A stretch of 32,548 nucleotides of DNA from an uncultured Granulosicoccaceae bacterium (GCA_938041955.1 CALISD010000152.1:1-32548); one strand, 5' to 3'; shown: positions 11,771-20,330, counted from the first letter of the stretch. Made by a program: numbers and translations. The notes: generated from the letters alone by a model not told the origin.

Positions 11771-12086
11771 TCATCTGTTGCACACTATTGAGCTGAATTT
11801 TCTGTGTCGATAGTAGGACCGCGAACTCGCAAGCCTGCGTTTATGCCTGGGCATTCGAACACCATCGATGCCTATACCGGCGCATTGTCTCGCGCTAACA
11901 CTCCCTGCGCTGCATACGTCATGAACAACTCAAACGTGGTTTGCACGGAGTATCTGATGAGCTCTACATGAGTATGCTGCTACTCATCTGATATGCGTTA
12001 GTGATCGACTCAGTGATAAGTTTATGTCGTTTTTTATAGACATCACTAGGTCGCTCCTGCACAATTGTCAGTCGAATTGAAAGCCG
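11771..12086. other. Gene-free interval downstream of gyrA
   Basis: No convincing coding frame. It holds a perfect 7-base hairpin (ATGAGTA 11968-11974 / TACTCAT 11981-11987, loop TGCTGC) that overlaps an alternative pairing of GATGAG (11956-11961) with CTCATC (11983-11988). The rest shows nothing I can interpret. In many gammaproteobacteria serC, pheA and hisC lie directly after gyrA; none of them is here. Confidence 0.5.
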
Positions 12087-12115
12087 TTGACTTGCGATGG
12101 AGGCGCTGTGATAAA
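12087..12115 (+). promoter_or_regulatory. Sigma-70-type promoter of the serA-like gene
   Basis: TTGACT (12087-12092) and GATAAA (12110-12115) are separated by exactly 17 bases, and the -10 is preceded by a TGT extension (12107-12109). Transcription would start near 12122, giving a leader of about 87 bases. This is the best promoter in the window. Confidence 0.6.
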
Positions 12116-12136
12116 AGCAGTTGTCGCATCTAAGGT

Positions 12137-12165
12137 GGTGGTGCAAGGCACCGCCCTGAAGGCGG
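12137..12165 (+). promoter_or_regulatory. Mutually exclusive hairpins in the serA leader
   Basis: Hairpin 1 pairs 12137-12144 with 12148-12155 (GGTGGTGC / GCACCGCC, one G-U, AAG loop). Hairpin 2 pairs CCGCC 12151-12155 with GGCGG 12161-12165 around CTGAA. They share CCGCC, so only one can form at a time. No T-tract follows hairpin 2, so it is not a textbook terminator; a translational or RNA-stability switch is possible. The ligand, if any, is unknown. Confidence 0.4.
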
Positions 12166-12208
12166 ATTTCATTAAAAATTCATTTCAAAGCTTAAGGATT
12201 TAGGCTCC

Positions 12209-13375
12209 GTGCCCTACCAAATACAGACAATAAATAACATTTCTCCACTTGGCTTAAAGCGTTTCGATTCATCAAAATTTGCCCTCGCTGATGATGAAGT
12301 CAATCCTGATGCCATCATGCTGCGCTCGCAGAAAATTCATGAGATGAAATTCGGTGACCGGCTAAAAGCAGTTGGCCGTGCAGGTGCTGGTGTGAACAAC
12401 ATTCCTGTTGAGAAACTGACGGAGTTGGGCGTGCCGGTTTTCAACGCACCGGGTGCGAATGCCAATGCAGTAAAAGAACTGGTGCTCGCCAGTATGTTTA
12501 TGGCTGAGCGCAATTTGTTTGATGCTGTGGCCTATACCAATGCGCTCGAATCCAGTGGCGATGCGCTTGATAAGGAAGTTGAGGGCGGCAAGAAGAAGTT
12601 CGTTGGTCGTGAGTTGCCTGGACGAACATTGGGGGTTATTGGTCTGGGTGCCATTGGGGTTGAAGTTGCCAATGCGGCGGCGGCACTCGGAATGAACGTG
12701 ATAGCTTTTGATCCGGCGTTAACTGTTGCCAATGCCTGGAAGCTCAGTAGAGATATTGAGAAAGCCGCGAGCGCGGATGAGGTTTTTGTGCGCAGTGAAT
12801 TTGTTACCGTACATGTGCCACTCATTGATGCGACCAGAAATATGGTTAATGCAGAGCGTATCGCGACCATGCCTGATGGTGCTGTGATACTGAATTTCGC
12901 ACGTGCAGGGATAGTTGATGATGCGGCAGTATTGAAAGCGCTAAGTGCCGGTAAATTGAAAAAGTACGTCACAGACTTCCCGACCACGGAAACCATCAGC
13001 CATGCTTCTGTCATTACCATGCCACACCTTGGTGCATCGACTGCAGAAGCGGAGGAAAACTGCGCAATAATGGTGGCTGATCAGTTGCAGGACTTTCTCG
13101 AGAACGGGAATATCCGTAACTCAGTTAATTTTCCAGCGATCGAATTGTCTCGAAAAAGTGATTATCGATTGGCACTGATTCATCGTAATGTGCCTGATAT
13201 GGTCGGTCAGATATCACACCAGTTAGGTAAGTCATCGGTGAATATCGAGCACATGATCAATGAATCGAAAGGGGCGGTTGCCTGTACATTGATTGATGCT
13301 GAAAAAGAGGTCGCGACGGCAACGCTCGATGCCATTCTGGGTATAGACGGCCTGATGAAGGCGAGGCAGATTTAA
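12209..13375 (+). CDS. serA: D-3-phosphoglycerate dehydrogenase (short, ACT-containing type)
   Basis: 388 residues. It oxidises 3-phosphoglycerate to 3-phosphohydroxypyruvate, the first step of serine synthesis. The D-2-hydroxyacid dehydrogenase fold is clear: NAD-binding GLGAIG (145-150), catalytic Arg232 in NFARAGIVDD, Glu261 in DFPTTE and His273 in PHLGAST. A C-terminal ACT domain (about 318-388, HRNVPDMVGQISHQLGKSSVNIEHM region) is the usual serine-sensing module. It belongs to the compact form of about 390 residues rather than the E. coli form, as the YVTDFP motif shows. The start is GTG with AAGGA 10 bases upstream. It stands alone, without serC, between gyrA and the ompA-tyrA pair. Confidence 0.9.
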   Translation: MPYQIQTINNISPLGLKRFDSSKFALADDEVNPDAIMLRSQKIHEMKFGDRLKAVGRAGAGVNNIPVEKLTELGVPVFNAPGANANAVKELVLASMFMAERNLFDAVAYTNALESSGDALDKEVEGGKKKFVGRELPGRTLGVIGLGAIGVEVANAAAALGMNVIAFDPALTVANAWKLSRDIEKAASADEVFVRSEFVTVHVPLIDATRNMVNAERIATMPDGAVILNFARAGIVDDAAVLKALSAGKLKKYVTDFPTTETISHASVITMPHLGASTAEAEENCAIMVADQLQDFLENGNIRNSVNFPAIELSRKSDYRLALIHRNVPDMVGQISHQLGKSSVNIEHMINESKGAVACTLIDAEKEVATATLDAILGIDGLMKARQI

Positions 13376-13406
13376 ATCCAGGGGCCAAGCGTTAGTAGTT
13401 TTGAAG

Positions 13407-13436
13407 CGTGCACGCATTGCTAGCAGTGCGTGCACG
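13407..13436. repeat. 30-base near-perfect palindrome between convergent serA and ompA
   Basis: CGTGCACGCA (13407-13416) mirrors TGCGTGCACG (13427-13436), and the centre TGCTAGCA is itself palindromic. Fourteen of 15 pairs are Watson-Crick and the other is a G-T wobble. It sits 32 bases after the serA stop. There is no T-tract on either strand; it could be a bidirectional transcript end or a protein site. Confidence 0.7.
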
Positions 13437-13438
13437 TA

Positions 13439-13463
13439 GGAAGCCCGACGCGTGAGCGAGTGG
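13439..13463 (+). repeat. Solitary arm of the dispersed GGAAGCCCGACGCGT repeat
   Basis: GGAAGCCCGACGCGT followed by GAGCGAGTGG matches, with one base difference and one indel, the right arm of the inverted repeat in the tandem array near 32461-32486. It lies in a convergent intergenic region, directly after the palindrome at 13407. Confidence 0.7.
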
Positions 13464-13500
13464 CAAGCCTTGCTGTTCAGGCTGCCCCAGCGGTTGCAGT

Positions 13501-15060
13501 CTAATGAACGCTGAGTTCAACTCGACGATTGCGCATGCGGCCATCAAGTGTGCTGTTGGACGCAATGGGTCTGCTCTCGCCGTAGGCAACTGCACGTATG
13601 CGATTCATATTGATGCCTTGGTGTGCAAGATGAAGTGCAACCTGCTTCGCACGATTTTTAGAAAGAGTGTTATTGGCTGCGGCGGATCCTGCGCTGTCAG
13701 TGTGTGCACTAATTTCTATTTTTCGATCTGTGCAGTTCTTGAGAGTGGCGGCCACATTGTTCAGTGCCGTAGCGGCGGACCGAGTTAAGTCTGAGGAGCC
13801 ATTGTAAAAACTAACGTTGTTGAGGGTGCCATTAAGTGAGCTGCAAGGGTCTGCAGGGGGCTCAACGTAGAGCGTTTGTTGTTCAACGAAGTCGACGACC
13901 GTAACATCTGAATTCTGGTGTTGGATTTGCGTCGGGGTGGCTTGTGCCGCGCCCAAAACAGGTTCCAATTTAATGTCCTGTGGGGAGTTAGCCGGCGCAG
14001 GCATCGCTGCCGCTAATTGCGGTGTGGTGGTCTGTGCTGCTGTATCGGCCATCGCAAGCTTTGCACGCTTTGGCTTTTTACCCATTCGGTAGAGCATGCC
14101 CAACTGACCGGCTTGAACGTCGCCATCATAAGCGACAACATCCGCTCGAAGACCAAGGCCTATACGCGTGGTGTATTCTGCACCAAGCCCGAATGAAGCG
14201 TGCTGTGATGTTTGCTCAATGAACGGAATATTGCCAATCGGGGTGTTTTCCAGTTGATTAAAACCAATGCGCGCATAGCCGTTCAGGCCACGACGTCGGA
14301 ATCGATCAAGGTTTTTTCCTGCGTATAGCAGGGCGCTGACGCCATTCATGTGGTAGTTCACGCGACCTTCCGGTGAAAGTCCTGCACTACCGTAGTCTGC
14401 CGAGTGCAATTCAACTGACAGGCGCTTGCCTAAGTCGACACCAATCGCCACCTGGCCTGCACCGGCAATAGTTTCGTCCGGTGACCAACCTGGAACAGCA
14501 CTGGTGTCCGGGTTGAGTCTGCTGGCGCCAATGCCAACGGTGGCATAAACAGACTTACCAAAGCCCAGGCTATCTATGTATGCCTTTTTGTCGAAGGCAC
14601 TGGCAAGTTCTGGTTCTTCAATCGGTGTGGTGGGGGTTACGGCTGCAAGCAAACCGGGGTCAGAAATGGCTGCTACTTCTGCTGCTGCCATGATTGGATC
14701 TTGTGGCGCGTAGACAGGCTTAGCGACATCCGTGGGTGCAATAGTTGGTGCTATGGGTTGTGGTGCAGGTTTGCTCGCCAACGTGATTGGCTGCTGTGCT
14801 TGCTTCCGCATTGGTATCACCTGCTCAGGCAAGGCTGCAACCATTTGTGGTTCAGGTGACAGCGCTTCAAGCGCTGCATAGTATTCGCTTTCACTGACGG
14901 TGTAGTCGATGATGTCTCTCGAATTGTATCCGTTGGAGCAACCGGCAGCGAGCGTGATCGGTAAAACCAAAGCAAGCCATGGCGAACGCAGTGGTTTGCA
15001 GCCAGAGGACGCTGGCAGTATTTGAGTGTTTGAGCGCATCGGTGTTCTGAGCAATGGCAT
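13501..15060 (-). CDS. OmpA-family outer-membrane lipoprotein
   Basis: 519 residues. The N-terminus has a basic region, a hydrophobic stretch (LALVLPITLAAGC) and a lipobox ending at Cys41, so it is probably lipidated. A long Pro/Ala/Gln-rich linker follows (about 70-160), then a beta-rich region with alternating strands (about 170-335, YATVGIGASRL, GYARIGFNQL, ASFGLGAEY) like an eight-stranded OmpA barrel. A second low-complexity linker leads to a C-terminal OmpA-like peptidoglycan-binding domain (about 405-519) with the family signature AHTDSAGS...LSKNRA...GRMRNRRVEL, including the conserved Asp and Arg. The role would be tethering the outer membrane to the cell wall. ATG 15060 has AGAGAA upstream and is preferred over the internal ATG at 15039. 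It is divergent from tyrA. Confidence 0.88.
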   Translation of the reverse strand: MPLLRTPMRSNTQILPASSGCKPLRSPWLALVLPITLAAGCSNGYNSRDIIDYTVSESEYYAALEALSPEPQMVAALPEQVIPMRKQAQQPITLASKPAPQPIAPTIAPTDVAKPVYAPQDPIMAAAEVAAISDPGLLAAVTPTTPIEEPELASAFDKKAYIDSLGFGKSVYATVGIGASRLNPDTSAVPGWSPDETIAGAGQVAIGVDLGKRLSVELHSADYGSAGLSPEGRVNYHMNGVSALLYAGKNLDRFRRRGLNGYARIGFNQLENTPIGNIPFIEQTSQHASFGLGAEYTTRIGLGLRADVVAYDGDVQAGQLGMLYRMGKKPKRAKLAMADTAAQTTTPQLAAAMPAPANSPQDIKLEPVLGAAQATPTQIQHQNSDVTVVDFVEQQTLYVEPPADPCSSLNGTLNNVSFYNGSSDLTRSAATALNNVAATLKNCTDRKIEISAHTDSAGSAAANNTLSKNRAKQVALHLAHQGINMNRIRAVAYGESRPIASNSTLDGRMRNRRVELSVH

Positions 15061-15367
15061 GCTAAATATTCTCTATTGCGACTGTTGTTGTCATCCGTGG
15101 GTCAGCCAGACCATGTGGAACTGACGTCAGCAGGGTGCCAGCGTTCTAAAAGCCAGCGATGTTGTGTACGTGTTTCAGCGTCAAGGGCTGGTGCATGTTG
15201 TGCGCCACCGGCAAGGTTACGCTTCACACTTTTTGTACTTGCTATCAACAGCAAATTGAGTCGGTTCCCTGTAAACTAGCGTCAGCCGTGGTCACTGTTG
15301 CTTCGTCCCGGCAGCGCGCTCATCTTAAAAAGTTCAGTAGTTCTCTATTCAGGCTGGCCATTTACAA
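15061..15367. other. Divergent intergenic region ompA/tyrA
   Basis: 307 bases with no gene recognised. It must hold the promoters of both flanking genes, but no hexamer pair with good spacing stood out. TyrA also lacks a clear ribosome-binding site (TTTACAA directly before its ATG). Confidence 0.4.
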
Positions 15368-16261
15368 ATGACACAGATCACCATTATTGGCGTCGGCTTG
15401 ATTGGCGGGTCATTTGCGCTCGGTTTGCGTGCGGCAGGGTTAGACGTTCACATCATCGGCGCCGGTCGATCTGAGCGGAGTTTGCAGCGTGCCGTTGAGC
15501 GCGGAATAATTGATAGCTGGTCCACGTCGCTCACTGAGGCAGTAGAAAACAGCGATATCGTTTTACTGGCAACGCCGGTGGGTGCGATCGATCGCGTCAT
15601 GGAAGAGATTGCACCGGCCCTGGGTCCAGCCACCATTGTCACTGATGCAGGCAGCGTAAAACAAAGTGTTATCGCATCTGCCAGAGAGTGGATGCAGCAC
15701 TTCCAGAACTTTGTGCCCGCCCACCCGATCGCAGGCACTGAACACAGTGGTGTCGAGGCCGGATTCGCGACGTTGTATCAGGGCAAACGCCTCATTCTTA
15801 CACCGGTCGAAGAGACCTCGCCGGAAGCCGTGGATGTGGTTGCGGAACTATGGCGTGCAACCGGTGCCAAATTGGAAAGCATGGACGCCGCACAGCATGA
15901 TCAAGTGTTTGCAGCGACCAGTCATCTGCCGCATATGCTTGCCTTCAGTCTGGTGGAAACCCTGCACCGTATGGATCAGAAGTCCCCTTTACTTCATCAT
16001 ACCGGCGGCGGTTTCGCAGATTACACCAGAATTGCGTCGAGCGATCCGGTCATGTGGCGGGACGTTTGTCTGTACAATCGGGAGGCATTGCTGGCCTCGC
16101 TTGATGAGTTTCAGAACGGTCTGAAAGTACTGGTAGATGCAATTGATCACAGGGACAGTGAAACCCTTGAGCAATTGTTTACCACCGCCAAGGAAACACG
16201 TGATACCAAAGTGTTACCGACCGATGTTGGCGGCAGTAATGATGGAGATCGTGAACCATAA
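15368..16261 (+). CDS. tyrA: Prephenate dehydrogenase
   Basis: 297 residues; converts prephenate (or arogenate) to the tyrosine precursor with NAD(P). Rossmann motif GVGLIGGS at 8-15, the TyrA signature HPIAGTEHSGVEA near 118-130, and the helical C-terminal dimerisation region with DPVMWRDVCLYNRE. There is no fused chorismate mutase and no ACT domain. It is followed 92 bases later by aroA; tyrA and aroA are adjacent, and in some relatives fused, so co-expression is likely. The last 15 residues are polar and probably disordered. Confidence 0.95.
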   Translation: MTQITIIGVGLIGGSFALGLRAAGLDVHIIGAGRSERSLQRAVERGIIDSWSTSLTEAVENSDIVLLATPVGAIDRVMEEIAPALGPATIVTDAGSVKQSVIASAREWMQHFQNFVPAHPIAGTEHSGVEAGFATLYQGKRLILTPVEETSPEAVDVVAELWRATGAKLESMDAAQHDQVFAATSHLPHMLAFSLVETLHRMDQKSPLLHHTGGGFADYTRIASSDPVMWRDVCLYNREALLASLDEFQNGLKVLVDAIDHRDSETLEQLFTTAKETRDTKVLPTDVGGSNDGDREP

Positions 16262-16353
16262 CCAGGCGCGTGATCGGTGATATGGATAAGCGCTCTGATA
16301 CAAGCGAATCGCGTGATACATCCCTAAAGCATTAAAGCAGAGTGAAGACATAC

Positions 16354-17664
16354 ATGAAAAGCATTAACACCACGGTGCAGGCCGGTGGCAGCATGAATGG
16401 TGTTGTTACCGTACCGGGTGACAAATCCTGTTCGCACCGTGCCGTTATTTTTGCCTCTCTCGCGGAAGGTGATTCAACTATTAGCGGCTTTCTGGCGGGT
16501 GAAGATAGTTTAAATACAGCCCAGGCGTTTCAGAGTATGGGGGTGTCAATAGAGCGCTTTGATGAAACCAACCTGAAGATTAAAGGGGTAGGTCTGCATG
16601 GGTTAAAGGCACCGACAGATCCTGTTTACATGGGTAACGCCGGAACCGGCATGCGATTGATTGCCGGCGTGCTGGCGGCGCAGCCTTTTAGTTCAACAAT
16701 AACGGGTGATGAATCGTTGTCACGCAGACCCATGGGGCGGATCATTCAACCCCTGCAAAAGATGGGGGCGGATATCAGCGGTGATGATCAAGGCAAACCA
16801 CCTTTAAAAATAAACCCTGTCGCGACCATCAACGCAATTCACTACGATCTTCCGGTGGCCAGTGCACAGGTGAAGTCATGTGTTTTACTGGCCGGCCTGT
16901 TTGCCGATGGCGAAGTCAGCGTGACCGAGCCGGCACCTACGCGTGATCACACAGAGCGCATGTTGCGCTCATTCGGGTATTCCGTGGAGACCAGAGGCAA
17001 TCGAATTTCGATGCAGGGTAAAGGGAAACTGCGGGGCTGCGATTTAATTGTGCCAGCTGACATTTCATCGGCGGCATTCATTCTGGTCGCGGCAACCATC
17101 GCCAGGAACTCTGATGTCACGATACTCGGGGTCGGGGTCAATCCGACGCGTACCGGTGTCATTGAAATCTTGCGGTTGATGGGGGCTGACATTGAGATAA
17201 GTAATGAGCGCTTGTCTGGCGATGAGCCAATCGCAGACATACGTGTAAAGAGCGCCGATCTCAAAGGGATCGATGTGCCTGAGCACCTTGTACCACTGGC
17301 AATTGATGAACTGCCGGTGGTGTTTGTAGCAGCGTCTGTTGCCCACGGCACGACACGTGTCACAGGGGCTGAGGAACTGAGGGTAAAAGAGAGTGATCGC
17401 ATCGCTGCCATGGCAGAAGGGCTCGCTGCCATCGGGGTGGACGCCACGGCGACCGCAGATGGCATGATTATAAACCAGTCACAAATAGCGGGCGGAGTGG
17501 TGGAAACGCATTTTGATCATCGCATCGCCATGTCATTTTGTGTGGCGGCTCTATGTTCGTCCGGGCCAATTACTGTAAATGATACCCAGCATATCGAAAC
17601 CTCGTTTCCAGGCTTCTTTGAATTGATGTCAAAGCTTGGAATGAACGTAAACAACGCCGGCTGA
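16354..17664 (+). CDS. aroA: 3-phosphoshikimate 1-carboxyvinyltransferase (EPSP synthase)
   Basis: 436 residues. It joins shikimate 3-phosphate and PEP in the chorismate pathway and is the target of glyphosate. It is of the class II-like sort: VPGDKSCSHR near residue 20, LAGEDSLNT, GDESLSRRPMGRIIQPL, then the C-terminal KESDRIAAMAEGL and DHRIAMSF motifs. Residue 97 in GNAGTGMR is Gly, the usual glyphosate-sensitive state, where the tolerant CP4 enzyme has Ala. The frame also opens at GTG 16342; ATG 16354 has GTGAAG upstream and is preferred. The cmk ATG follows 12 bases after its stop. Confidence 0.95.
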   Translation: MKSINTTVQAGGSMNGVVTVPGDKSCSHRAVIFASLAEGDSTISGFLAGEDSLNTAQAFQSMGVSIERFDETNLKIKGVGLHGLKAPTDPVYMGNAGTGMRLIAGVLAAQPFSSTITGDESLSRRPMGRIIQPLQKMGADISGDDQGKPPLKINPVATINAIHYDLPVASAQVKSCVLLAGLFADGEVSVTEPAPTRDHTERMLRSFGYSVETRGNRISMQGKGKLRGCDLIVPADISSAAFILVAATIARNSDVTILGVGVNPTRTGVIEILRLMGADIEISNERLSGDEPIADIRVKSADLKGIDVPEHLVPLAIDELPVVFVAASVAHGTTRVTGAEELRVKESDRIAAMAEGLAAIGVDATATADGMIINQSQIAGGVVETHFDHRIAMSFCVAALCSSGPITVNDTQHIETSFPGFFELMSKLGMNVNNAG

Positions 17665-17675
17665 GAAGTACGCTT

Positions 17676-18449
17676 ATGAGTGATGTTCAATCTACCGCCG
17701 AAAGGACGCAAAAAAAAGGCCCCGCCAGGGCTGCAGAAGCCAGCGGGCGAGCCGCCACAGGTAAGGTCGCGGATACAGCGCTTGCCCCGGTAATTACCAT
17801 CGATGGCCCCAGTGGCTCTGGTAAAGGGACTATTGCCTGTGCCGTCGCCGAGGAGCTGGGCTTTCTCTATCTTGATAGTGGGGCACTGTACCGGGTAGTC
17901 GCACTGGCCTCGTTAAATGCCTCTATCGCAGAAGATGATACCGAATCACTGGTAAATCTTGCCGAAACCGCTCCGATTGAGTTTACACGCAGTCTTTGTG
18001 GTGACAGCGAAGTGCTTCTCGATGGTCAGGCGGTGACTCAGCAACTTCGTAACGAAGGGGTGGGAGATCGCGCATCGAGAATCGCCACAATTGAGTCACT
18101 ACGCGAGGCTTTACTGGAGCGACAACTGCGCATGCGGCGCCAGCCCGGACTGGTTGCTGACGGACGTGATATGGGTACTGTGGTTTTCCCCGATGCGACA
18201 CTTAAGATTTACCTGACGGCGAGTGCCGAAATTCGCGCTAAAAGAAGACATAAACAGTTGATTGAAAAGGGAATGGAGGCTAATATTGCCGGCTTGCTCG
18301 CGGACATCAACGAGCGTGATGATCGCGACTACAATCGTGCTGTCGCGCCGCTGGTGGCCGCTGATGATGCCATCAGCATCGACTCAAGTGCCCTGACTAT
18401 CAACGAAGTGGTCACAAAAGTGCTTGATTTTGCTGGAAATAGATTATAA
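17676..18449 (+). CDS. cmk: Cytidylate kinase with N-terminal extension
   Basis: 257 residues against about 225 usual. It phosphorylates CMP and dCMP with ATP. Walker A GPSGSGKGT is at 44-52; LDSGALYR, the CMP-binding DGRDMGTVVFP and the lid INERDDRDYNR are all present. About 38 residues rich in Ala, Lys and Gly precede the first strand, where most Cmk proteins have only a few. No alternative start exists between ATG 17676 and the core, and GAGAAG 7 bases upstream supports this start. It lies between aroA and rpsA as in many gammaproteobacteria; the rpsA promoter lies in its last codons. Confidence 0.95.
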   Translation: MSDVQSTAERTQKKGPARAAEASGRAATGKVADTALAPVITIDGPSGSGKGTIACAVAEELGFLYLDSGALYRVVALASLNASIAEDDTESLVNLAETAPIEFTRSLCGDSEVLLDGQAVTQQLRNEGVGDRASRIATIESLREALLERQLRMRRQPGLVADGRDMGTVVFPDATLKIYLTASAEIRAKRRHKQLIEKGMEANIAGLLADINERDDRDYNRAVAPLVAADDAISIDSSALTINEVVTKVLDFAGNRL

Positions 18450-18450
18450 T
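18424..18450 (+). promoter_or_regulatory. rpsA promoter at the end of cmk
   Basis: TATAAT (18445-18450) is perfect and overlaps the cmk stop codon; TTGATT (18424-18429) lies upstream with a 15-base spacer, shorter than ideal. The resulting leader would be about 95 bases. Confidence 0.5.
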
Positions 18451-18459
18451 TGTCCCAAC

Positions 18460-18479
18460 CGCTGCGATGGATCGCAGTG
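18460..18479 (+). promoter_or_regulatory. Hairpin in rpsA leader
   Basis: CTGCGA (18462-18467) pairs with TCGCAG (18472-18477) around TGGA, and extends outward by a G-T and a C-G pair. In E. coli the rpsA leader is structured, lacks a strong ribosome-binding site and mediates repression by free S1. Here too the nearest purine core (GGAA, 18537-18540) is about 11 bases from the ATG. Autoregulation is an inference. Confidence 0.45.
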
Positions 18480-18551
18480 TTCTTTGAATCGCCTTGCTCC
18501 GACTCGGAACGTCGTTAGCACTGTATTTACACTTCTGGAATCATTAATTTA

Positions 18552-20321
18552 ATGTCTGAATCTTTTGCTGAGATGTTTGAGGAGAGTATCTCCCAAACCC
18601 AAATGAAACCCGGCGCCATCCTCACTGGCACGGTGGTAGAAATCACCGGTGACTTCGTGATGGTCCACGCTGGACTAAAATCGGAAGGTGTTATTCCGGT
18701 TGAACAGTTTTTCGACGAAACCGGCACTGTGACCGTTACCGTCGGTGAAGTGGTAGAGGTGGCTCTTGACTCCGTTGAAGACGGATTCGGTGAAACTCGC
18801 CTTTCACGTGAAAAAGCCAAACGCGCCCGTTCATGGGCAGTGCTTGAAAAAGCACAGGAAACAGAAGAGATCGTTACCGGTGCCATTACAGGCAAGGTTA
18901 AGGGTGGTTTCACTGTTGAAATTAACGATATTCGTGCCTTCCTTCCTGGTTCACTGGTTGATGTCCGTCCGGTACGTGACACCAGCTACCTTGAAGGTAA
19001 AGAGCTTGAATTCAAGGTGATCAAGCTGGATCGTCGTCGCAACAATGTGGTTGTATCACGTCGTGCGGTAGTCGAATCAGAGTACAGCGCAGAGCGCGAG
19101 CAACTGCTTGAGAGCCTGCAGGAAGGCCAGGAAGTCACTGGTATCGTCAAGAACCTTACCGATTACGGTGCGTTCCTTGATCTTGGTGGTATTGACGGAT
19201 TACTGCACATCACTGACATGGCGTGGAAGCGCGTTAAGCACCCAAGTGAAGTGGTGGAAGTTGGTCAGGAAATGAAAGTTAAGGTCCTTAAGTTTGATCG
19301 CGAGCGTAACCGCGTATCACTTGGCCTTAAGCAATTGGGTGATGATCCATGGGCAGATCTGGTTCGTCGTTACCCTGAAAACACTCGTATATTCGGTAAG
19401 GTTACCAACATTGCTGATTACGGTTGTTTTGTTGAGATTGAAGAGGGTGTTGAAGGTCTCGTTCACGTCTCTGAAATGGATTGGACCAACCGCAACGTCA
19501 ACCCTAATAAGGTCGTAGCGCTTGGTGATGAGGTTGAAGTGATGATTCTTGATATCGACGAAGAACGTCGTCGTATCTCTCTTGGTGTGAAGCAGTGTAA
19601 GCAGAACCCATGGGATGAATTCTCACAGAACTTCAACAAGAACGACCGCGTATCGGGCAAAGTTAAGTCAATCACTGACTTCGGAATCTTCATTGGTCTT
19701 GAAGGCGGCATAGACGGTCTTATCCATCTTTCTGATCTTTCGTGGAACGATACCGGTGAAGAAGCAGTTCGCAATTTCCAGAAAGGCCAGGAAATTGAAG
19801 CTATTGTTCTTGCCGTTGATCCAGAGCGTGAGCGTATCTCTCTTGGTGTGAAGCAGTTAGAACAAGATCCATTCGGTCAATTTGTTGCTGATAACCCGAA
19901 AGGCTCGATCATTAAAGGCACGATCACAGAAGTCGATACTAAGTTAGCGATGGTGAATCTTGGTGATGGTGTTGAAGGTATTCTGCGCGCCAGCGAGTAC
20001 TCTCGTGACCGTGTCGAAGATCTCAAAATGCACTTGAAAGAGGGTGAAGAGCTCGAAGCCAAGTTCATTAACATTGATCGCAAAGCTCGTGCAATATCGC
20101 TGTCTATCAAAGCGAAGGATCACGAAGAAGAGGGCGAGGCAATGCGTGATTATGCGCAGAATTCTGCGGATGCGCCGACCACTCTTGGTGATTTGATGAA
20201 AGAGCAAATGTCGTCCAGAGACGATCTAGGTGGCGATGCCGATGCGGTAGAAGCGACCAGCGCAACGGATGCGGGTTCTGATGATACTGCGGAGGACAGC
20301 AGCGGTTCAGAAGAAAAGTAG
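18552..20321 (+). CDS. rpsA: 30S ribosomal protein S1
   Basis: 589 residues (E. coli 557). S1 binds mRNA leaders on the 30S subunit and helps initiation on weak or structured sites. Six S1 OB-fold domains can be followed at about 20-86, 104-170, 191-260, 277-347, 364-435 and 450-520; the last four repeat the pattern GxVxxIxDYGxFVxLxxGxxGLxHxS. The N-terminus ([10 protein letters not shown]) is typical of the proteobacterial protein. A C-terminal tail of about 60 residues after domain 6 is acidic and Ser/Asp/Ala-rich, longer than in E. coli. It is followed by a hairpin and ihfB, the classic rpsA-ihfB order. Confidence 0.98.
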   Translation: MSESFAEMFEESISQTQMKPGAILTGTVVEITGDFVMVHAGLKSEGVIPVEQFFDETGTVTVTVGEVVEVALDSVEDGFGETRLSREKAKRARSWAVLEKAQETEEIVTGAITGKVKGGFTVEINDIRAFLPGSLVDVRPVRDTSYLEGKELEFKVIKLDRRRNNVVVSRRAVVESEYSAEREQLLESLQEGQEVTGIVKNLTDYGAFLDLGGIDGLLHITDMAWKRVKHPSEVVEVGQEMKVKVLKFDRERNRVSLGLKQLGDDPWADLVRRYPENTRIFGKVTNIADYGCFVEIEEGVEGLVHVSEMDWTNRNVNPNKVVALGDEVEVMILDIDEERRRISLGVKQCKQNPWDEFSQNFNKNDRVSGKVKSITDFGIFIGLEGGIDGLIHLSDLSWNDTGEEAVRNFQKGQEIEAIVLAVDPERERISLGVKQLEQDPFGQFVADNPKGSIIKGTITEVDTKLAMVNLGDGVEGILRASEYSRDRVEDLKMHLKEGEELEAKFINIDRKARAISLSIKAKDHEEEGEAMRDYAQNSADAPTTLGDLMKEQMSSRDDLGGDADAVEATSATDAGSDDTAEDSSGSEEK

Positions 20322-20330
20322 TTAACTAGT

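Noticed and set aside
12532..13020. 162-codon minus-strand frame inside serA
   Set aside because: It is a shadow of a clearly functional dehydrogenase frame, with Ser/Ala/Thr-rich composition typical of antisense frames.
15240..15290. tyrA promoter TTGAGT / TAAACT
   Set aside because: The spacer between the two hexamers is only 10 bases, too short for a sigma-70 promoter.
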